A stretch of 64,000 nt of DNA from Dugong dugon (taxonomy: Eukaryota > Chordata > Mammalia > Sirenia > Dugongidae). Where the stretch lies: NCBI GenBank assembly GCA_030035585.1, contig CM057466.1, positions 56,923,233 to 56,987,232 on the forward strand, read 5' to 3'. Below the pieces are notes generated by a model, which was not told where the DNA came from, ran no database searches, and was given only the letters and a program-made list of their open reading frames with translations. Positions 33,641-45,049 of the stretch are shown piece after piece (the stretch's first letter is position 1; each line of letters opens with the position of its first letter). A program made the translations under genes and the position numbers.

Positions 33641-34795
33641 GGGGGCAAAGAGAGAGTTTTCCATCATCAGCATCCTTTCCCTCCCTGCCCTAACAGACTG
33701 ATGCCTCTTATTCTTGGGGGAGGTCAGCACCTTGTTTGCCCTTATTTCACTTATTTTCTCCCCTCATGTCAGAGAACCTGAGCCAAGAGCAGGAGAACTC
33801 ACCTGCCATACTACTTTCCTTAAACAAAACCCATGGCACCAAAATCAAATTTATGGAAGTATTGAGAAAAGGATGGAGGAGGGGCTTGCAGCTTCCCTCA
33901 CCCAACAGAGCACCTTGCACAGCCTGGCACATGTTTTATGGGCATGAAAGAATGAGTGGATTTGTGAATGAATGATGTGACTTTCCAGAAGTTAGGCAGC
34001 GGCAAAATGTATCCTGAGCCTGGTGGGCTGAGAACGTTTGAGAAGTCATCTGTGCTTTCTCAGGTTTGTTTAGAAATCAACCATCCGAAAGTTTGGCGTG
34101 CTATAGATCAAACATCAAAATGAGTGCTCTCTAATTATATAGCTTTATTGTTTATAGTTTCTGCACTCACATTATCTCATTTATGTTTTGGGATTGTACC
34201 ATACAATCTCAATTTGTAAGCAACCTGTTCCCTCCATACTTTATGCAACACAATTCAGTTGACTTTATGTAACATATGTTAGCAGGTTCAAAGAAGCCTG
34301 AAGGAGAATAGATACAAATTGCTTCCTACTGTATTTCCTCCTGCTTGACACTTGGGCAGTTTTATGTTGGCAGTAAAATCTCCCTCTTTTCTGAAATGGA
34401 GAATCTCTCAGGAACCAACAAGGCATGTATGTTCTTGCATCTTCCTTTTGTGGAATTCAAATATTGACACATTCTCTTTTAAATATTTAAGATGCCTGGT
34501 AAAAAGCCAGATGGTATTACTCAAATCCCTTAAATCAATGTTTAAAGATATTTTAATCTTGTCTTTCAAACGGCACACCGAGAGTGTAGCCTGTAAGAAT
34601 GGCTGCCAAGACCTAGTGTAGATATGAGTTGTAGAGTAAAAAAATCTTTTTTCGACAACAGGTTGATTCTTTCTTGATGCTGATTCACAACGGAGCTATC
34701 AGTTTAGTCTCTTTCATTACTTAACTTATATGACTTATAAAACTATCCTGATGTCAGCTCATGATTATGCTTGAATTTACCTGATTTATTACCTG
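33641..34795. other. Unassigned sequence
   Basis: No repeat or gene recognised. Confidence 0.3.
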
Positions 34796-34952
34796 ATAGA
34801 GAATCATAGGAATTCAGTACTGTAAAAGACTTAAGAAATCTCTGGCTTATCGCAGACCTCAAAACCGGAGGCCCAAAGGGATCCAATAACTTCCCTGAAA
34901 TTTTTTGAGATGGTAAGTGACTGAGCCAGAATGGGACCGAATTTTCCTGACT
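34796..34952 (-). repeat. MIR-like ancient SINE, antisense
   Basis: 'aaatctctggcttatcgcagacctcaaaaccggaggcccaaagggatccaataacttccctg...gtgactgagccagaatggga' keeps antisense MIR-class order with heavy divergence. Confidence 0.5.
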
Positions 34953-34957
34953 CGAAC

Positions 34958-35005
34958 CGAAAACCAAACCTGTGGCAGTCAAGTAGATTCTGACTCATAG
35001 ACCCA
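34958..35005 (-). mobile_element. AfroSINE 3'-end fragment, antisense
   Basis: 'aaaaccaaacctgtggcagtcaagtagattctgactcatag' is the SINE/RTE common end and tail only. Confidence 0.8.
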
Positions 35006-35274
35006 GTCCCGGTGATTTCCCTTCCACCAACCTGGCTCAGCTTCAACACTCCCTCTGAGAAAAGACAGTTTAGTTTTTCCTCATGCCAGACAGGCTGAGG
35101 TTTACCTGCTGAAGCTGCGGCTGATCTCCCCCGTGCCCGCCTCAGGGTGGATTCCTTAGCTGTGGACTAGTTAGGAAAGAGGAACTACTCCCCCCTCCCA
35201 CCCAATGTAACTATCAGTAGGTACTGATAGTTTATTTCAAAAGCATTTACCACAGCTGTTTTCATCATTATTAT

Positions 35275-35462
35275 GGGATTAACTTTTCATAGCACTTTCC
35301 ATGTGCTTCCCTATCCTCTTTGCATCTTTGAGTGGCAAACTCCCATACTACTGGTGAGGACCTTGAGGTCTGGTCTGTCATTTGCTTGAGGCCACATTAG
35401 TAGGTATAAGTAGGTAGTAAATATAACCTCTGATTAGATCTCGGGTCTTTTAGTTCCTCTCC
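35275..35462 (-). repeat. MIR-like fragment, antisense
   Basis: 'catagcactttccatgtgcttccctatcctctttgcatc' and 'gaggccacattagtaggtataagtagg' are weakly MIR-like. Confidence 0.5.
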
Positions 35463-35469
35463 TTTACCC

Positions 35470-36263
35470 ATTTATTTATATTAAAACTTTCATTACTGAG
35501 ATGACAAATACAGTAATTCTGTAGTTGTGAGCCAGGAATATAGGTCTGTGATTTATGCTGAAAAAAAATCTTAGCTGATTTGATTCCTGCTAAGCAAGTC
35601 TCTCTGGCCACTGACTGTCAAAAGGCCTCACTCCAGTGACAGCTCACGACTGGGCTCCTCGGGGGCCGGAGAGCAGTCCTGTTTGGAAGGCTGTCACTGC
35701 TGGTGACCCATGTGGCCCAGACAGTTCCAGGCTCCATCGTGGTCCTGACCCCAGTGCACTTCAGTTCCACTTAAGGAAGAGTCAGGCCACACTAGTGCTC
35801 GTCCTTTAATTCCCAGAGGGCATTAGTGTGGCAACACGGGAAATCGCCACTGAAACACCTGCCTCAGATTTTCTCGTGTGCGTTTTCCAAATCCCCAAAT
35901 CTGTGGGTTTCCAGAAGTTTCTCTTAAGAGCCCAGGGGCTTGTTCTAAAGGTTACAAAGGGCCAGTTGAGCCGATTTCCTTAGGGCGTGACCTCTCCTTT
36001 GGGAGGATTCTGCACCCACAAATCATGGATGGAACAAGGAAGTATTTTTATCCCTGTGTCCCGCATTCCCTTTCTTCTTCTGAGTAGTCTTCCAAGGGCT
36101 CCAGGATTACCCCCTCTTGCCTGCTCCTCGCCTCAAGTGTAAACAGATCATAAATTCTGCAGTAAAGCAGTGCAAAGGTTTTAAAGACTGTGTTTACAAC
36201 CGGGCTTGATCTCGAAAAACTGAACTTTACTCAAGATAGAGAAAAGTCCGAGGGAGAAATAAA
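35470..36263. other. Unassigned sequence, GC-moderate
   Basis: No repeat or gene recognised. Confidence 0.3.
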
Positions 36264-36288
36264 AGAGAGAGAGAGAGAGAGAGAGAGA
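36264..36288. repeat. (GA)12 microsatellite
   Basis: An uninterrupted GA dinucleotide run, likely length-polymorphic. Confidence 0.95.
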
Positions 36289-36545
36289 TCTTGCCTTGCA
36301 TAAATCTCCCTTTTCACCTTGTCGTCCCCCAGTGGGAGAGGAACACATTCCTGTATTCAGGACCCGGAGCTCTCATCTATGGACATCTGCAATACAAGCT
36401 AATAGCAGTTGGGTATTTGTACGGGAGTACTGCCCACAAGACCCATTCCTCATGATGAACGACCAGTTAAGTGTCTCAGAGCTACAGGATGGCTTATGTG
36501 GATAGGAGGGGGTATTCTGAGCTTCAAACAATTTTGTCCTTCCAA

Positions 36546-36848
36546 TACTGTGTGATCCCACTTATATGAAATATCTAGAATATGTAAGATTATAGAGACC
36601 AAAGTTTATTAATGATTACCAAGGGCAGATGAGAAGTGGGGGGAAGGACAGACCCATTGCTTAGGAGATACTTAGCTTCAGCTAAGGATGATGGAAAAAT
36701 CTGGAAAGGATAGTGGTGATGGTTGAACAAGATGATGAATGTAATGAATATCACGGAATTGTACATGTAAAAAATGTTGAAATGGCGATTGTTTTGTTGC
36801 ATATATATTTACTAAATAATCCAAAAGTAAAAATAAAAACAAAAATAT
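36546..36848 (+). mobile_element. 5'-truncated L1 3' end, sense, with TSD
   Basis: 'gtgtgatcccacttatatgaaatatctagaata' to 'ttgtacatgtaaaaaatgttgaaatggcgattgttttgttgcatatat' then an A-rich tail. It is the sense equivalent of the L1 tails at 31159, 39114 and 55529. Flanks TTTTGTCCTTCCAA (36532-36545) and TTTTGTTCTTTCAA (36849-36862) match 12/14. Confidence 0.9.
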
Positions 36849-36862
36849 TTTTGTTCTTTCAA

Positions 36863-38539
36863 GAAGTCTGTCCATGGACTCAGGGGGCCTCTAGGACCAA
36901 CCATGGCTCCTGAGAGCCTGTACTCTGAGGGCTCGAGACTGTCATAGGGAACCTGAACTGGAAACCACAAAGCAGAAATGCGGGTGCAGAATTGCCATCA
37001 GAGGTGGCCCTTCTGTCTGGTCCACTTTCTAAAACCTCCAAAAGCCTGCTTTGCCCACTTCTACTCTTGGCAACAGATCTTCATTGAGACAGGCAGGTAG
37101 AGGCTATTCGCTGTTCTTGGAAAGAATGAAGGGCTTAACCTGGGAATCTGGGGGTGGTGCAGCCATTTAGCCTCCTTGGGGAGGCGCCATCAATTTTAAA
37201 AAATTAAGAAGGTTCCTCGTGACCATTTCAATCTCTGTCTTGGCGAGAGGATCTGAAATAACATTTACCTTTCCCTTTGTTTTCAATTAGCAGCAAGCAA
37301 CAATGCAAGCTGGGTCTTGTGACCTCCCCCCACCCCAGACGTCCCCCGCATTAATCCCAGCTGGCCGCATCCCAGTGATCACTCTGGCACCCCCGCTGCA
37401 CCCAGCACCACACAGCTGTGGTCAGTTATATGCCTCGTTTAGGTTCTGTTTGCCTTTACTTCCCACGAGTGTTTGTCTTGTCTCCTGCTTTTGACTGCAG
37501 AAGTTTACGATTACACGAGTCTCGGAACAGACAGAGTAACACCTAGTAGCATGGTGAAAGCACAGGGACTGACTTTGTCTTATCACTGACTGAGAGCAGA
37601 GTCTAGAAATCTCTCTCAGCTCGAAAAACGGGTGGGCTGGCACAAGAGTTTGCAATGTGCAAGGCACTGGACTGAGGACAGTGGCCCAGCCAAGAGGTAG
37701 ATTTGTCGCTCTCTGTCAGCTCCTGCCAGACTACCAGTAATAAGGATAATGATAATCATGTCCTTTTATCTGGACAATTGTCATTTTTCAATTTTAGATA
37801 AAGTTCTAAAGGAACTTTGTTATCTTTATTACACTTACCTTAAAGGTGCACCTATTATAAAAACACACATTTAAGATGAGTCCCCCAGTTCTTGCTTCTA
37901 ACCTCATCCCCTCATCTGTAGACATTCTGGTCCTACCACCGGCTACGCACCTGTGGGTGACAAAGATGGGTCCCTGCCTTGGAGGGGCTCACAGCCAAGA
38001 AAACTGACAAAGTTAATACTGGTCAATACGGAAACCCTACCACAGGGCCAGCAAATGTCAGAAACAGACATTTTATTTGAAATGTAGTAAATTTCAGGGT
38101 GTAATAAGTAGAGGGGCTGTGACTGATGAACGCTTGTTCCAGAAGTGGAGGGCGGTAATTTTGCTGTGCCCTTTCTGCCAAGCACAGGATGAATAAATAA
38201 CATTCAGCAAGCCACAGATTTGTTTAAACAGTAGGAGTCTTGCTGGGTATCAGACTCATAAATGTGCCTGAGGTCCGTTTTACACCATTCTCTGTATATA
38301 AGAATCCTGATCCCTCGATGCAGCAGTGAAGGCAGAGGGACTGACTCGTTGCCAACAGTTTTTGGATTGCTTTATTTCCTTTATCACAACGTGTCAAGTG
38401 ACAAACTCAGGAGGACTGAAAGGTAAGCTTTCCGTAGTCAAAAGTTCACGAATGCACAATGTAAATCCAAAGTAATAGAATAGTATACTTTCCTTCAACT
38501 TACCCCATGTGGTCTGCTCCTAGATAAATCTACATGTCG
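36863..38539. other. Unassigned sequence
   Basis: No repeat family or exon recognised over ~1.7 kb, one of the longest repeat-poor stretches in the window. C-rich at 37325-37415. Confidence 0.35.
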
Positions 38540-38711
38540 TCTGTAAATGATCTCGCCCAGTCTTCACAGCAACCTGTGGGATATGTGTGATTATTCCCAT
38601 TTCAAACATGAGAAAACTGAGGCTTAGTAGGTAGCTAATGTTCCCAATATCACAAAGCTTCTAAGTGCTGCAGCCAGCGTCCATATCCTGGTCCCTCTGA
38701 CAGTAAAGCGC
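38540..38711 (-). repeat. MIR, antisense
   Basis: 'cttcacagcaacctgtgggatatgtgtgattattcccatttcaaacatgagaaaactgaggctta' is antisense MIR; its end is interrupted by the SINE at 38727. Confidence 0.8.
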
Positions 38712-38726
38712 ATGCTCCTTCTGCTG

Positions 38727-38889
38727 TTGTTGGGTGCCTTGGAGTCGTTTCTGGCTCATAGCAACCATAGGGCAGAGTAGGGCAGAGCAGAAGTGCCCCA
38801 CAGGGTTTCCAAGGAGCAGCTGGTGAATTCAAACTGCTGACCTTTTGTTTAACAGCCGAGCTCTTAACCACTTCGCCACCAGGGCTCCT
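38727..38889 (-). mobile_element. AfroSINE-type SINE, antisense, with decayed TSD
   Basis: 'gtgccttggagtcgtttctggctcatagcaacc' to 'cgccaccagggctcct'; includes a small duplication GGGCAGAG(T/C)A. Flanks ATGCTCCTTCTGCTG (38712-38726) and ATGCTTCTTCTACTG (38890-38904) match 13/15. Confidence 0.93.
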
Positions 38890-39113
38890 ATGCTTCTTCT
38901 ACTGCACTGTAATTAATACATAGCCTAGGGTTTGGAATGAGAGGAAACCAGTTGGAATTATATTTTAGATACTTAAAAAATTTATTTATTTCAAAAAGTG
39001 ACAAGGGGGAGAAAATCATAAATTCCTTTATTCTCTTCATCCCCTATTTCCTTAATTTTTTTTATTCTAATTCCTCTCTTGGCCACCTCAAATCCTGCCT
39101 AGATCCCATTTTT

Positions 39114-39431
39114 TAAAAAATTGTGGTTAAGTATATATATAACAATTTTTTAATTGTGGTTAAATATATATATAACAATTTTTTAATTGTGGTAAGTATA
39201 TATATATATATATATAAAACAAAACATTTGCTATTTCAGCATTTTTTTACATGTACAGTTCAATAACATTAATTTTATATTTACCATGTTGTGCAAGCAT
39301 TGCCAATCTCCGTTTCCATATTTTTCCATCACCCTTAACAGAAGCTCGGGGTCCCCTAAGCAATGACTTCCCCCCTCCCTCTTGCCCCTGGTAACCACTA
39401 ATAAACTTTGATCTCTTACATTTGTCATTTG
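39114..39431 (-). mobile_element. 5'-truncated L1, antisense, with triplicated 3' terminus
   Basis: 'aaaacatttgctatttcagcattttttac' through 'ccatcacccttaacagaagctcggggtcccctaagcaatgac' to 'aataaactttgatctc'. Flanks GATCCCATTTTT (39102-39113) and GATCCCGTTTTT (39432-39443) match 11/12. The extreme 3' end (ATTGTGGTTAAGTATATATA + ACAATTTTTTA) is present three times at a 33-bp period (39120, 39153, 39186). Confidence 0.92.
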
Positions 39432-39443
39432 GATCCCGTTTTT

Positions 39444-39790
39444 ACTGAAATAATTTTAAACTTGCCAAATGTGTAGGAACAGTACAAAAAAATCTCGTAT
39501 CCCTTTCACCCAGATTCTCAAATTGTTAATATTTTTATTTGTGTTCTCTCTATTATCTTTGTCTCACTCCATATATATATGTACTTGAATTATACAGATA
39601 TAATTAATATACGGTCTTCTCCTCAACTATCTGAGAGCAAGTTGTAACTGGGCTGCTCCATCGCCCCTAGTTATTCCCATGTGTATATCCCCAAAACAAG
39701 GACGCTTTCCTACATAACCGTGACAATACCATTCAGATTTGGAATTCACTTTCATATATTATCATCTCATGCAAAGAGCCTACTCACATA
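39444..39790 (-). mobile_element. Ancient L1ME-like fragment, antisense
   Basis: 'actgaaataattttaaacttgccaaatgtgtaggaacagtacaaaaaaatctcgtatccctttcacccag' and 'aacaaggacgctttcctacataaccgtgac' match the old antisense L1ME phrase set also seen at 53940. Confidence 0.7.
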
Positions 39791-40202
39791 TATAAATTCT
39801 CATCTGTCCTATTTGGGAGGGCAGAGGGAAAGAAGAAGGTAAAACTCACGTGTACCCAGGCAAAAAGTGAAAGTTACATCGTTTGTAAAGTTTAAATTAG
39901 GTCAACCATGGTTACCTCAGACCTATTTTATACTTATTACTTTTTAGATATGTGTGAGACAGATGATAGAAATCTTTGATCTTAAAATAAAACTTTTAAC
40001 ACCTCCCCTCCGTTATCTCAGATTATAGTAAAATAGGTTCTTTTACTTTGCCACCCGCTTAGAACTTTCTAATTATTTTGAGGGTTTTTCCCACTGAGAG
40101 CAAATCATTAAACAGTTTAGAGCATGTGCGATCATCAAAGTCCTGGGGTCGGCATAGGAGGGACACAAAGAGTCCTGAACAATGGTTAAACACGCATACA
40201 AT
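39791..40202. other. Unassigned sequence
   Basis: No repeat or gene recognised. Confidence 0.3.
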
Positions 40203-40400
40203 GGAGTCCCTGGGTGGTGCGAATGGTTAACGTGCTCAGCTGCTAACCAAAAGATTGTCTGAGTCCACCCAGAAACACCTCAGAAGAAAGGAGTGGCGGC
40301 CTACTTCCAAAAAATCAGTCCTTGAAAACCCTATGGAGCACAGTTCTACCCTGACAAACGTGGGGTCACCATGTGTCAGAGTTGACTTGTAGGTAGTATG
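40203..40400 (+). mobile_element. AfroSINE-type SINE, sense
   Basis: GGAGTCCCTGGGTGGTGCGAATGG head, 'agctgctaaccaaaagattg', 'cctcagaagaaaggagtggcggcctacttcc' and a diverged 'gtcagagttgacttgtaggtag' end. Confidence 0.9.
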
Positions 40401-40404
40401 GACA

Positions 40405-40525
40405 CAACAGAGGAATCAGACCCGGTCACTGCTGTGTGACCTTGAGGAAATTACTTCACTTTTCAGAGTTCTGTTTCCTAATGTAATAAAAAGACTATTA
40501 TGCAGTGTTCGGAGAATGAAAAAAG
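40405..40525 (+). repeat. MIR fragment, sense
   Basis: 'gaatcagacccggtcactgctgtgtgaccttgaggaaattacttcac...gttctgtttcctaatgtaat'. Confidence 0.7.
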
Positions 40526-41135
40526 TCATTAGTTTCCTAGGCTGCCGTACTAAAATACCACACACAAAAAAACAAAACTAAAACCCATTGCTGTTGAGTC
40601 AATTCCAACACATAGCGACGCTATAGGACAGAGCAGAACTGCCCCATAGAGTTTCCAAGGAGCACCTGGTGGATTTGAACTGCTGACCTTTGTGGCTAGC
40701 AGCAGTAGCACTTAACCACTACACTACCAGGGTTTCCCACAAAATACCACAAAGTGGGTGGCTGTGGCTTTAAATGACAGAAATTTATTCTCTCACAGTT
40801 CTGGAGGCTAGTAGTCTGAATTTAGAGAGTCCAGAGAGCCTTGTTCACTCTGAGGGCTCTAGGGGAAGATCCTTTTTTGTCTCTCTCAGCTTCTGATGGC
40901 CCCAGGCATTCCTTGGCTTGCGGCTGCAGCATAATTTAGTCTCAGATAGTCATTTTCCCTCTGTCTCTCCTGTCTCTTCTCCTCTTCTATAAGGACACCA
41001 CTCAGATTGCATTAGGACCCACCCTACTCTGGTATGACCTCATGGCAACTTAACTGATAACACCTTCAAAGACCCTGCTTCCAAAGAAGGTCACAGTCAC
41101 AGATACCAGGGGGACACAACTTAATCCATACCAGG
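40526..41135 (-). mobile_element. MaLR-type (MLT1-like) LTR, antisense, split by a SINE
   Basis: 'agtttcctaggctgccgtactaaaataccacaaagtggg', 'gacagaaatttattctctcacagttctggaggc', 'tctataaggacaccactcagattgcattaggacccaccctactctggtatgacctcat', 'gggggacacaacttaatccat' are antisense MLT1-class landmarks in order. It continues across the SINE at 40565-40740. Confidence 0.85.
40565..40740 (-). mobile_element. AfroSINE-type SINE, antisense, inside an LTR
   Basis: A/C-rich tail then 'cccattgctgttgagtcaattccaacacatagcgacg' to 'ctaccagggtttccc'. Flanks AAAATACCACACA (40552-40564) and AAAATACCACAAA (40741-40753) match 12/13; removing the insert rejoins the LTR. Confidence 0.95.
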
Positions 41136-42487
41136 CATGGACCTCTTAACACAGGCTTGGCCCACTAAGTGGTAGTTATGATTATGAATAAAGTGTAATA
41201 CCTGGTCCTTGATTCAGGTTACTCACAGTCCAGTTTGGTCAATGAGCTATAAGTACCTGAGGAGTCAAATCACCGTTCTGTTAGCGTACACCTCCTAGTA
41301 TCCCACTATTCCCAAGGCGCAAAGGAATGTGAGTATTTTAAGAAATCAAAAACCAAAAAACAACATATCTTGCTTCATTGTGTGCCAAGGACATTCCCCC
41401 AGCACCCACCTCGCCTGTCTCAGGTCAAGTTCCCCAGAGGCAGACCTCAGGGAAGGACTCGTGTACATGTGATTTATTAAGGACAGGTCCTGAGGAGACA
41501 GGTAAGGGAATAGGAGATGCAGAACAGGGAAGGGTAGGCCACCAAACAGGGGTTCGATTTCATGATAAGCCCCCAGAGGAAAGCGTCAGCCAGCTCTGCA
41601 GAAGAGTCCTGGAATGTAATTATGCCTCCGAAGGACCTCAGCACCTGTGGGCCATTGGACGTGCTGCCCTGGGGCAAGAGTTCCCGGCTCATGGGCTCTC
41701 TGCTCTTTGGGCAAAGTGGCCCCGATAGCCCGAGGGCAGATCGAAAGGGAAGGGACGTGGGTGGAGCACCAGCATGTCTGCCACCTGGCCTCCTCCCCGA
41801 GCTCAGGGTTAGAGAGCACCGGCTAGGCCTGAGGTGAGCCAGGGCCGTCGGAGCTGCCGGCACTCATCTCTACAGGTGTCCCCCATACAGGTGTACAGTG
41901 AAAAGGCCCTGGTGTCTTTGACCTGGTTTCCCTCCTTTCTCCCAGGCTATGCTGCCCAACACGACTTCTCACTTCTCTCAAGCCCCAAGTCCTCCTTGTT
42001 CTAATTACAACCAATGGATCCAAGAGTCCTGTAAATCACAACGCACAAGAAAAGTCATAAGTCGCAGGATGGTGCACCATGTATTCCCAAATAAGCACTC
42101 AGTATGACAGAAGGACTGACAGTGCAACAGAAGCGAGCACTGTCCAGGTGGTGTGGCGAGTACAATAAGAAAGTTGCTGAGCTTTAGGCTGGGTTTGAGT
42201 GCAGGCTTCAGATTGGTAGATGAGAGGGTAAGATCTTCAGGAAATTGGAGTGATAGGGGCAGAAGTGCAAGGTATTTGGGGTGAACCATGGATTACCCAA
42301 TTTGTCAGTGGTACCCAGTGTGGAAAGTAGGGAGAAGCCATTAGAGGCAAGGAGGCTAGTGGAGAGGTTGGGCAGCAGCCCGACTCCCAAGAGCCTGGGC
42401 CAGGGTGGGCACAGTGGAAACAGAAAGGTCATTATTCTGGAACTCATGAAAATTTTGGCCAGTTTTAGGGAAATTTTAGAGCAACAA
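41136..42487. other. Unassigned, partly GC-rich; possible LTR-like segment
   Basis: 'ttccccagaggcagacctcagggaaggactcgtgtacatgtgatttattaaggacaggtcctgaggagacagg' (41431-41505) looks like the antisense polyadenylation region of an LTR, but no family was recognised. 41560-41860 is GC-rich with overlapping frames on both strands and no splice-flanked exon. Confidence 0.3.
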
Positions 42488-42498
42488 TTCTAGAGGCT

Positions 42499-44189
42499 TT
42501 CATTTTTGACAACTTCTAATTTCCTTGATTCATACATCATACATTCCACATTCTGATCATTAATGGATGTCAGAAATGAAATGGAACGACTGAAAATCAA
42601 TATCCTAGGCATTAGTGAGCTGAAGTGGACTGGTGTTGGCCATTTTGAATCGGGCAATCATATGGTCTACTATGCCAGGAATGACAAATTGAAGAGGAAC
42701 AGCATCACAAGCATTGTCAAAAAGAACATTTCAATATCTATCCTGAAATATAACGCTATCAGTGATAGGATAATATCCATATGCCTACAAGGAAGACCAG
42801 TTAATACGACTCTTATTCAAATTTATGCACCAACCACTAATGCCAAAGATGAAGAAATTGACAATTATTACCAACTTCTGCAGTATAAAATTAAAACAAG
42901 TCAATGAGAGCCAAAGTACGACCTTGAGTATATCCCATCTGAATTTGAGAGCATCTCAAGAATAGATTTGACACATTGAGCACCAATGACTGAAGATCAG
43001 ATGAGTTGTGGGATGACATCAAGGACATCATACATGAAGAAAGCAAAAGGTCATTAAAAAGACAGGAAAAAATAAAAAGACCAAAATGGATGTCAGAAGG
43101 AACTCTGAAACTTGCTCTTAAACCTAGAGTAGCTAAATCGGAAGAAAGAAATGAACAAAAGTAAAAGGGCTGAACAGAAGATTTCAAAGGGCAGCTCGAA
43201 AAGACGAAGTAAAGTATTATAATGAAATGTGCAAAGACCTGGAGTTAGAAAACCAAAAAGGAAGAACACGCTCGGCAGTTCTAAGCTTAAAAGACTGAAG
43301 AAAAATTTCAAGCCTCGAGTTGCAGTACTGAAGGATTCTATGGGCAAAATATTTAATGACACAGGAAGCATCTGAAGAAGATGGAAGGAATACACACAGT
43401 CACTGTACCAAAAAGAATTGGTCGAGTTCAACCATTTCAGGAGGTAGCATACGATCAAGAACTGATGGTATTGAAGGAAGAAGTCCAAGCTGCATTGAAG
43501 GCACTGGCGAAAAACAAGGCTCCAGGAACTGATGGAATACCTTACAACTGGACCAATATGCAACATCATGATAAACAGAGAAAAGATTGAAGTTGTCAAG
43601 GATTTCATTTCACTTGGGTCCACAATCAACGCCTATGGAAGCAGCAGTCAAGAAATCAAATGACGTGTTGCATTGGTCAAATCTTCTGCAAAATACCTCT
43701 TTAAAGTGTTGAAAAGCAAAGATGTTACCTTGAGGATTAAGGTGGTCCTGACTAGAGCCATGTTATTTTCAGTTGCCTCATATGAATGCAAAAAAGCTGG
43801 ACAATGAATAAGGAAGACCGAAGGAGAATTGGTGCCTTTGAATTATGGTGTTGGCAAAGAATATTGAACATACCATGGACTGCCAGAAGAATGAACAAAT
43901 CTGTCTTGGAAGAAGTACAGCCAGAATGCTCCTTAGAAGCGAGGATGGGGAGACTTCATCTCATGTACTTTGGACATGTTATCAGGAGGGACCAGTCCTT
44001 GGAGAAGGACAACATGCTTGATAAAGTAGAGGGCCATCGAAAAAGAGGAAGACCCTCCATAAGAGAGACTGACGCAGTGGCTGCAACAGTGGGCTCAAAT
44101 ATAGCAACAATTATGAGAATGGCACAGGACCAGGCAGTACATAGGGTCGCTATGAGTCAGGACTGACTTGACAGCACCTGACAACAACA
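42499..44189 (+). mobile_element. RTE-class LINE, internally deleted, sense
   Basis: Carries the start of the endonuclease domain (about 42563-42907), connector regions to ~43460, the start of the reverse transcriptase domain (43465-43550), then jumps to the C-terminal region (from ~43555) and the LINE 3' end (ATGAGTCAGGACTGACTTGA at ~44152). Most of the reverse transcriptase core is missing. Weak flanks TTCTAGAGGCT (42488-42498) and TCCTAGAAGCT (44190-44200) match 9/11 and may be a decayed TSD. Confidence 0.88.
42563..44166 (+). pseudogene. Broken RTE ORF2 (endonuclease, partial RT, C-terminal domain)
   Basis: The first frame (42563-42907) shows apurinic-type endonuclease features: ILGISELKW, a YYARND turn, and LIQIYAPTTNAKDEE near the end. 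After frameshifts, EEVQAALKALAKNKAPGTDGI (the RT entry block) appears at ~43465-43550. The catalytic region with the YADD box is absent. The last part, to 44166, has GAFELWCWQRILNIPW, NKSVLEEVQPECSLEARM and the YFGHVIRR motif of RTE C-termini. Stops and frameshifts, for example near 42905 and 43660, make it non-functional. Confidence 0.88.
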
Positions 44190-44200
44190 TCCTAGAAGCT

Positions 44201-44395
44201 GGAGTCCCTGACTGGTGCAAACAGTCAATGCAGTTGGCTGCTAACTGAAAGGTTGAAGGCTTGAGTCCACCCAGAGATGTGTCAGAAAAAAAGCCTGGAG
44301 ACGTACTTCTGAAAAATCAGCCGTTAAACCAAATGGAGCACAGTTCTACTCTGACATATGTGGGGTCACCATGAGTCGTCTTCATGGCAACTGTT
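44201..44395 (+). mobile_element. AfroSINE-type SINE abutting the RTE LINE
   Basis: GGAGTCCCTGACTGGTGCAAAC head starts one base after the putative RTE flank. 'ggctgctaactgaaaggttg', 'cctggagacgtacttctgaaaaatc' and a CCATGAGTCGTC... end follow, then a T18 run (44394-44412). Confidence 0.92.
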
Positions 44396-45049
44396 TTTTT
44401 TTTTTTTTTTTAATTTTAGAGTACATGTTAAGCATCTAGACAAACTGTAGATTTATACACACAATTGGGAATGCAGTGACTTTGTCTATAGGAAGGGAAT
44501 TTTGACTGAATGTACTCTGCCTACTCTCTGTGGTTTGAAGAAGGAAGAATTAAAAATGAACATTCCATCAAACTGAATTACTCTGGTTTAAAAAAGCAGG
44601 ATTTCATGTCTGTGAGCCTGGCTCATTTAGGAGACGAAGGGGTGTGTGAGTTGCCAGTCGCTTCGCAGGGCCTCGCACATAGCAGGTACTCGATAAACAA
44701 TCCTTGGATGATTAGAAGAATTTACGTAGAGCAAATATTGTGGTAGTTTGGTTTCAGTCCTGTCTCAGTATTTATAGTTTCATGGAGGGTGGGGCCTCTA
44801 GGCTGGGTGTCAAAAGGGTGATGACTATGGAGAGAATAGGAGAGGAGATGTGTTCTGGTTTTGTGAGGGGGTGTTTTTGTGGGTGCCTGGGAGCACTAGC
44901 TCCCAAGAAAACACAATGTTCTAGAATGCAAATCGTAAGGATAGGTGTGAAGAAAGAAAACCAGTTGGTTTTCCCAGTTCTTTTAGGCTTTTTATCCTGC
45001 TATTGACATAGTCTAGTCTAATAATGAAGTTCTATATATTTTAAATTAA
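44396..45049. other. Unassigned; short L2-like tail at ~44655-44725
   Basis: 'cagggcctcgcacatagcaggtactcgataaacaat' is a sense L2-type 3' end. The rest is not recognised. Confidence 0.4.

Noticed and set aside
41378..41863. GC-rich frames of 116-128 codons as a gene
   Set aside because: Open frames on both strands reflect composition. The left part looks LTR-like and no splice-flanked coding segment is visible.
43093..43629. 178-codon - strand frame rich in Phe, Leu and Ser
   Set aside because: It is the antisense shadow of the RTE LINE coding region on the + strand.
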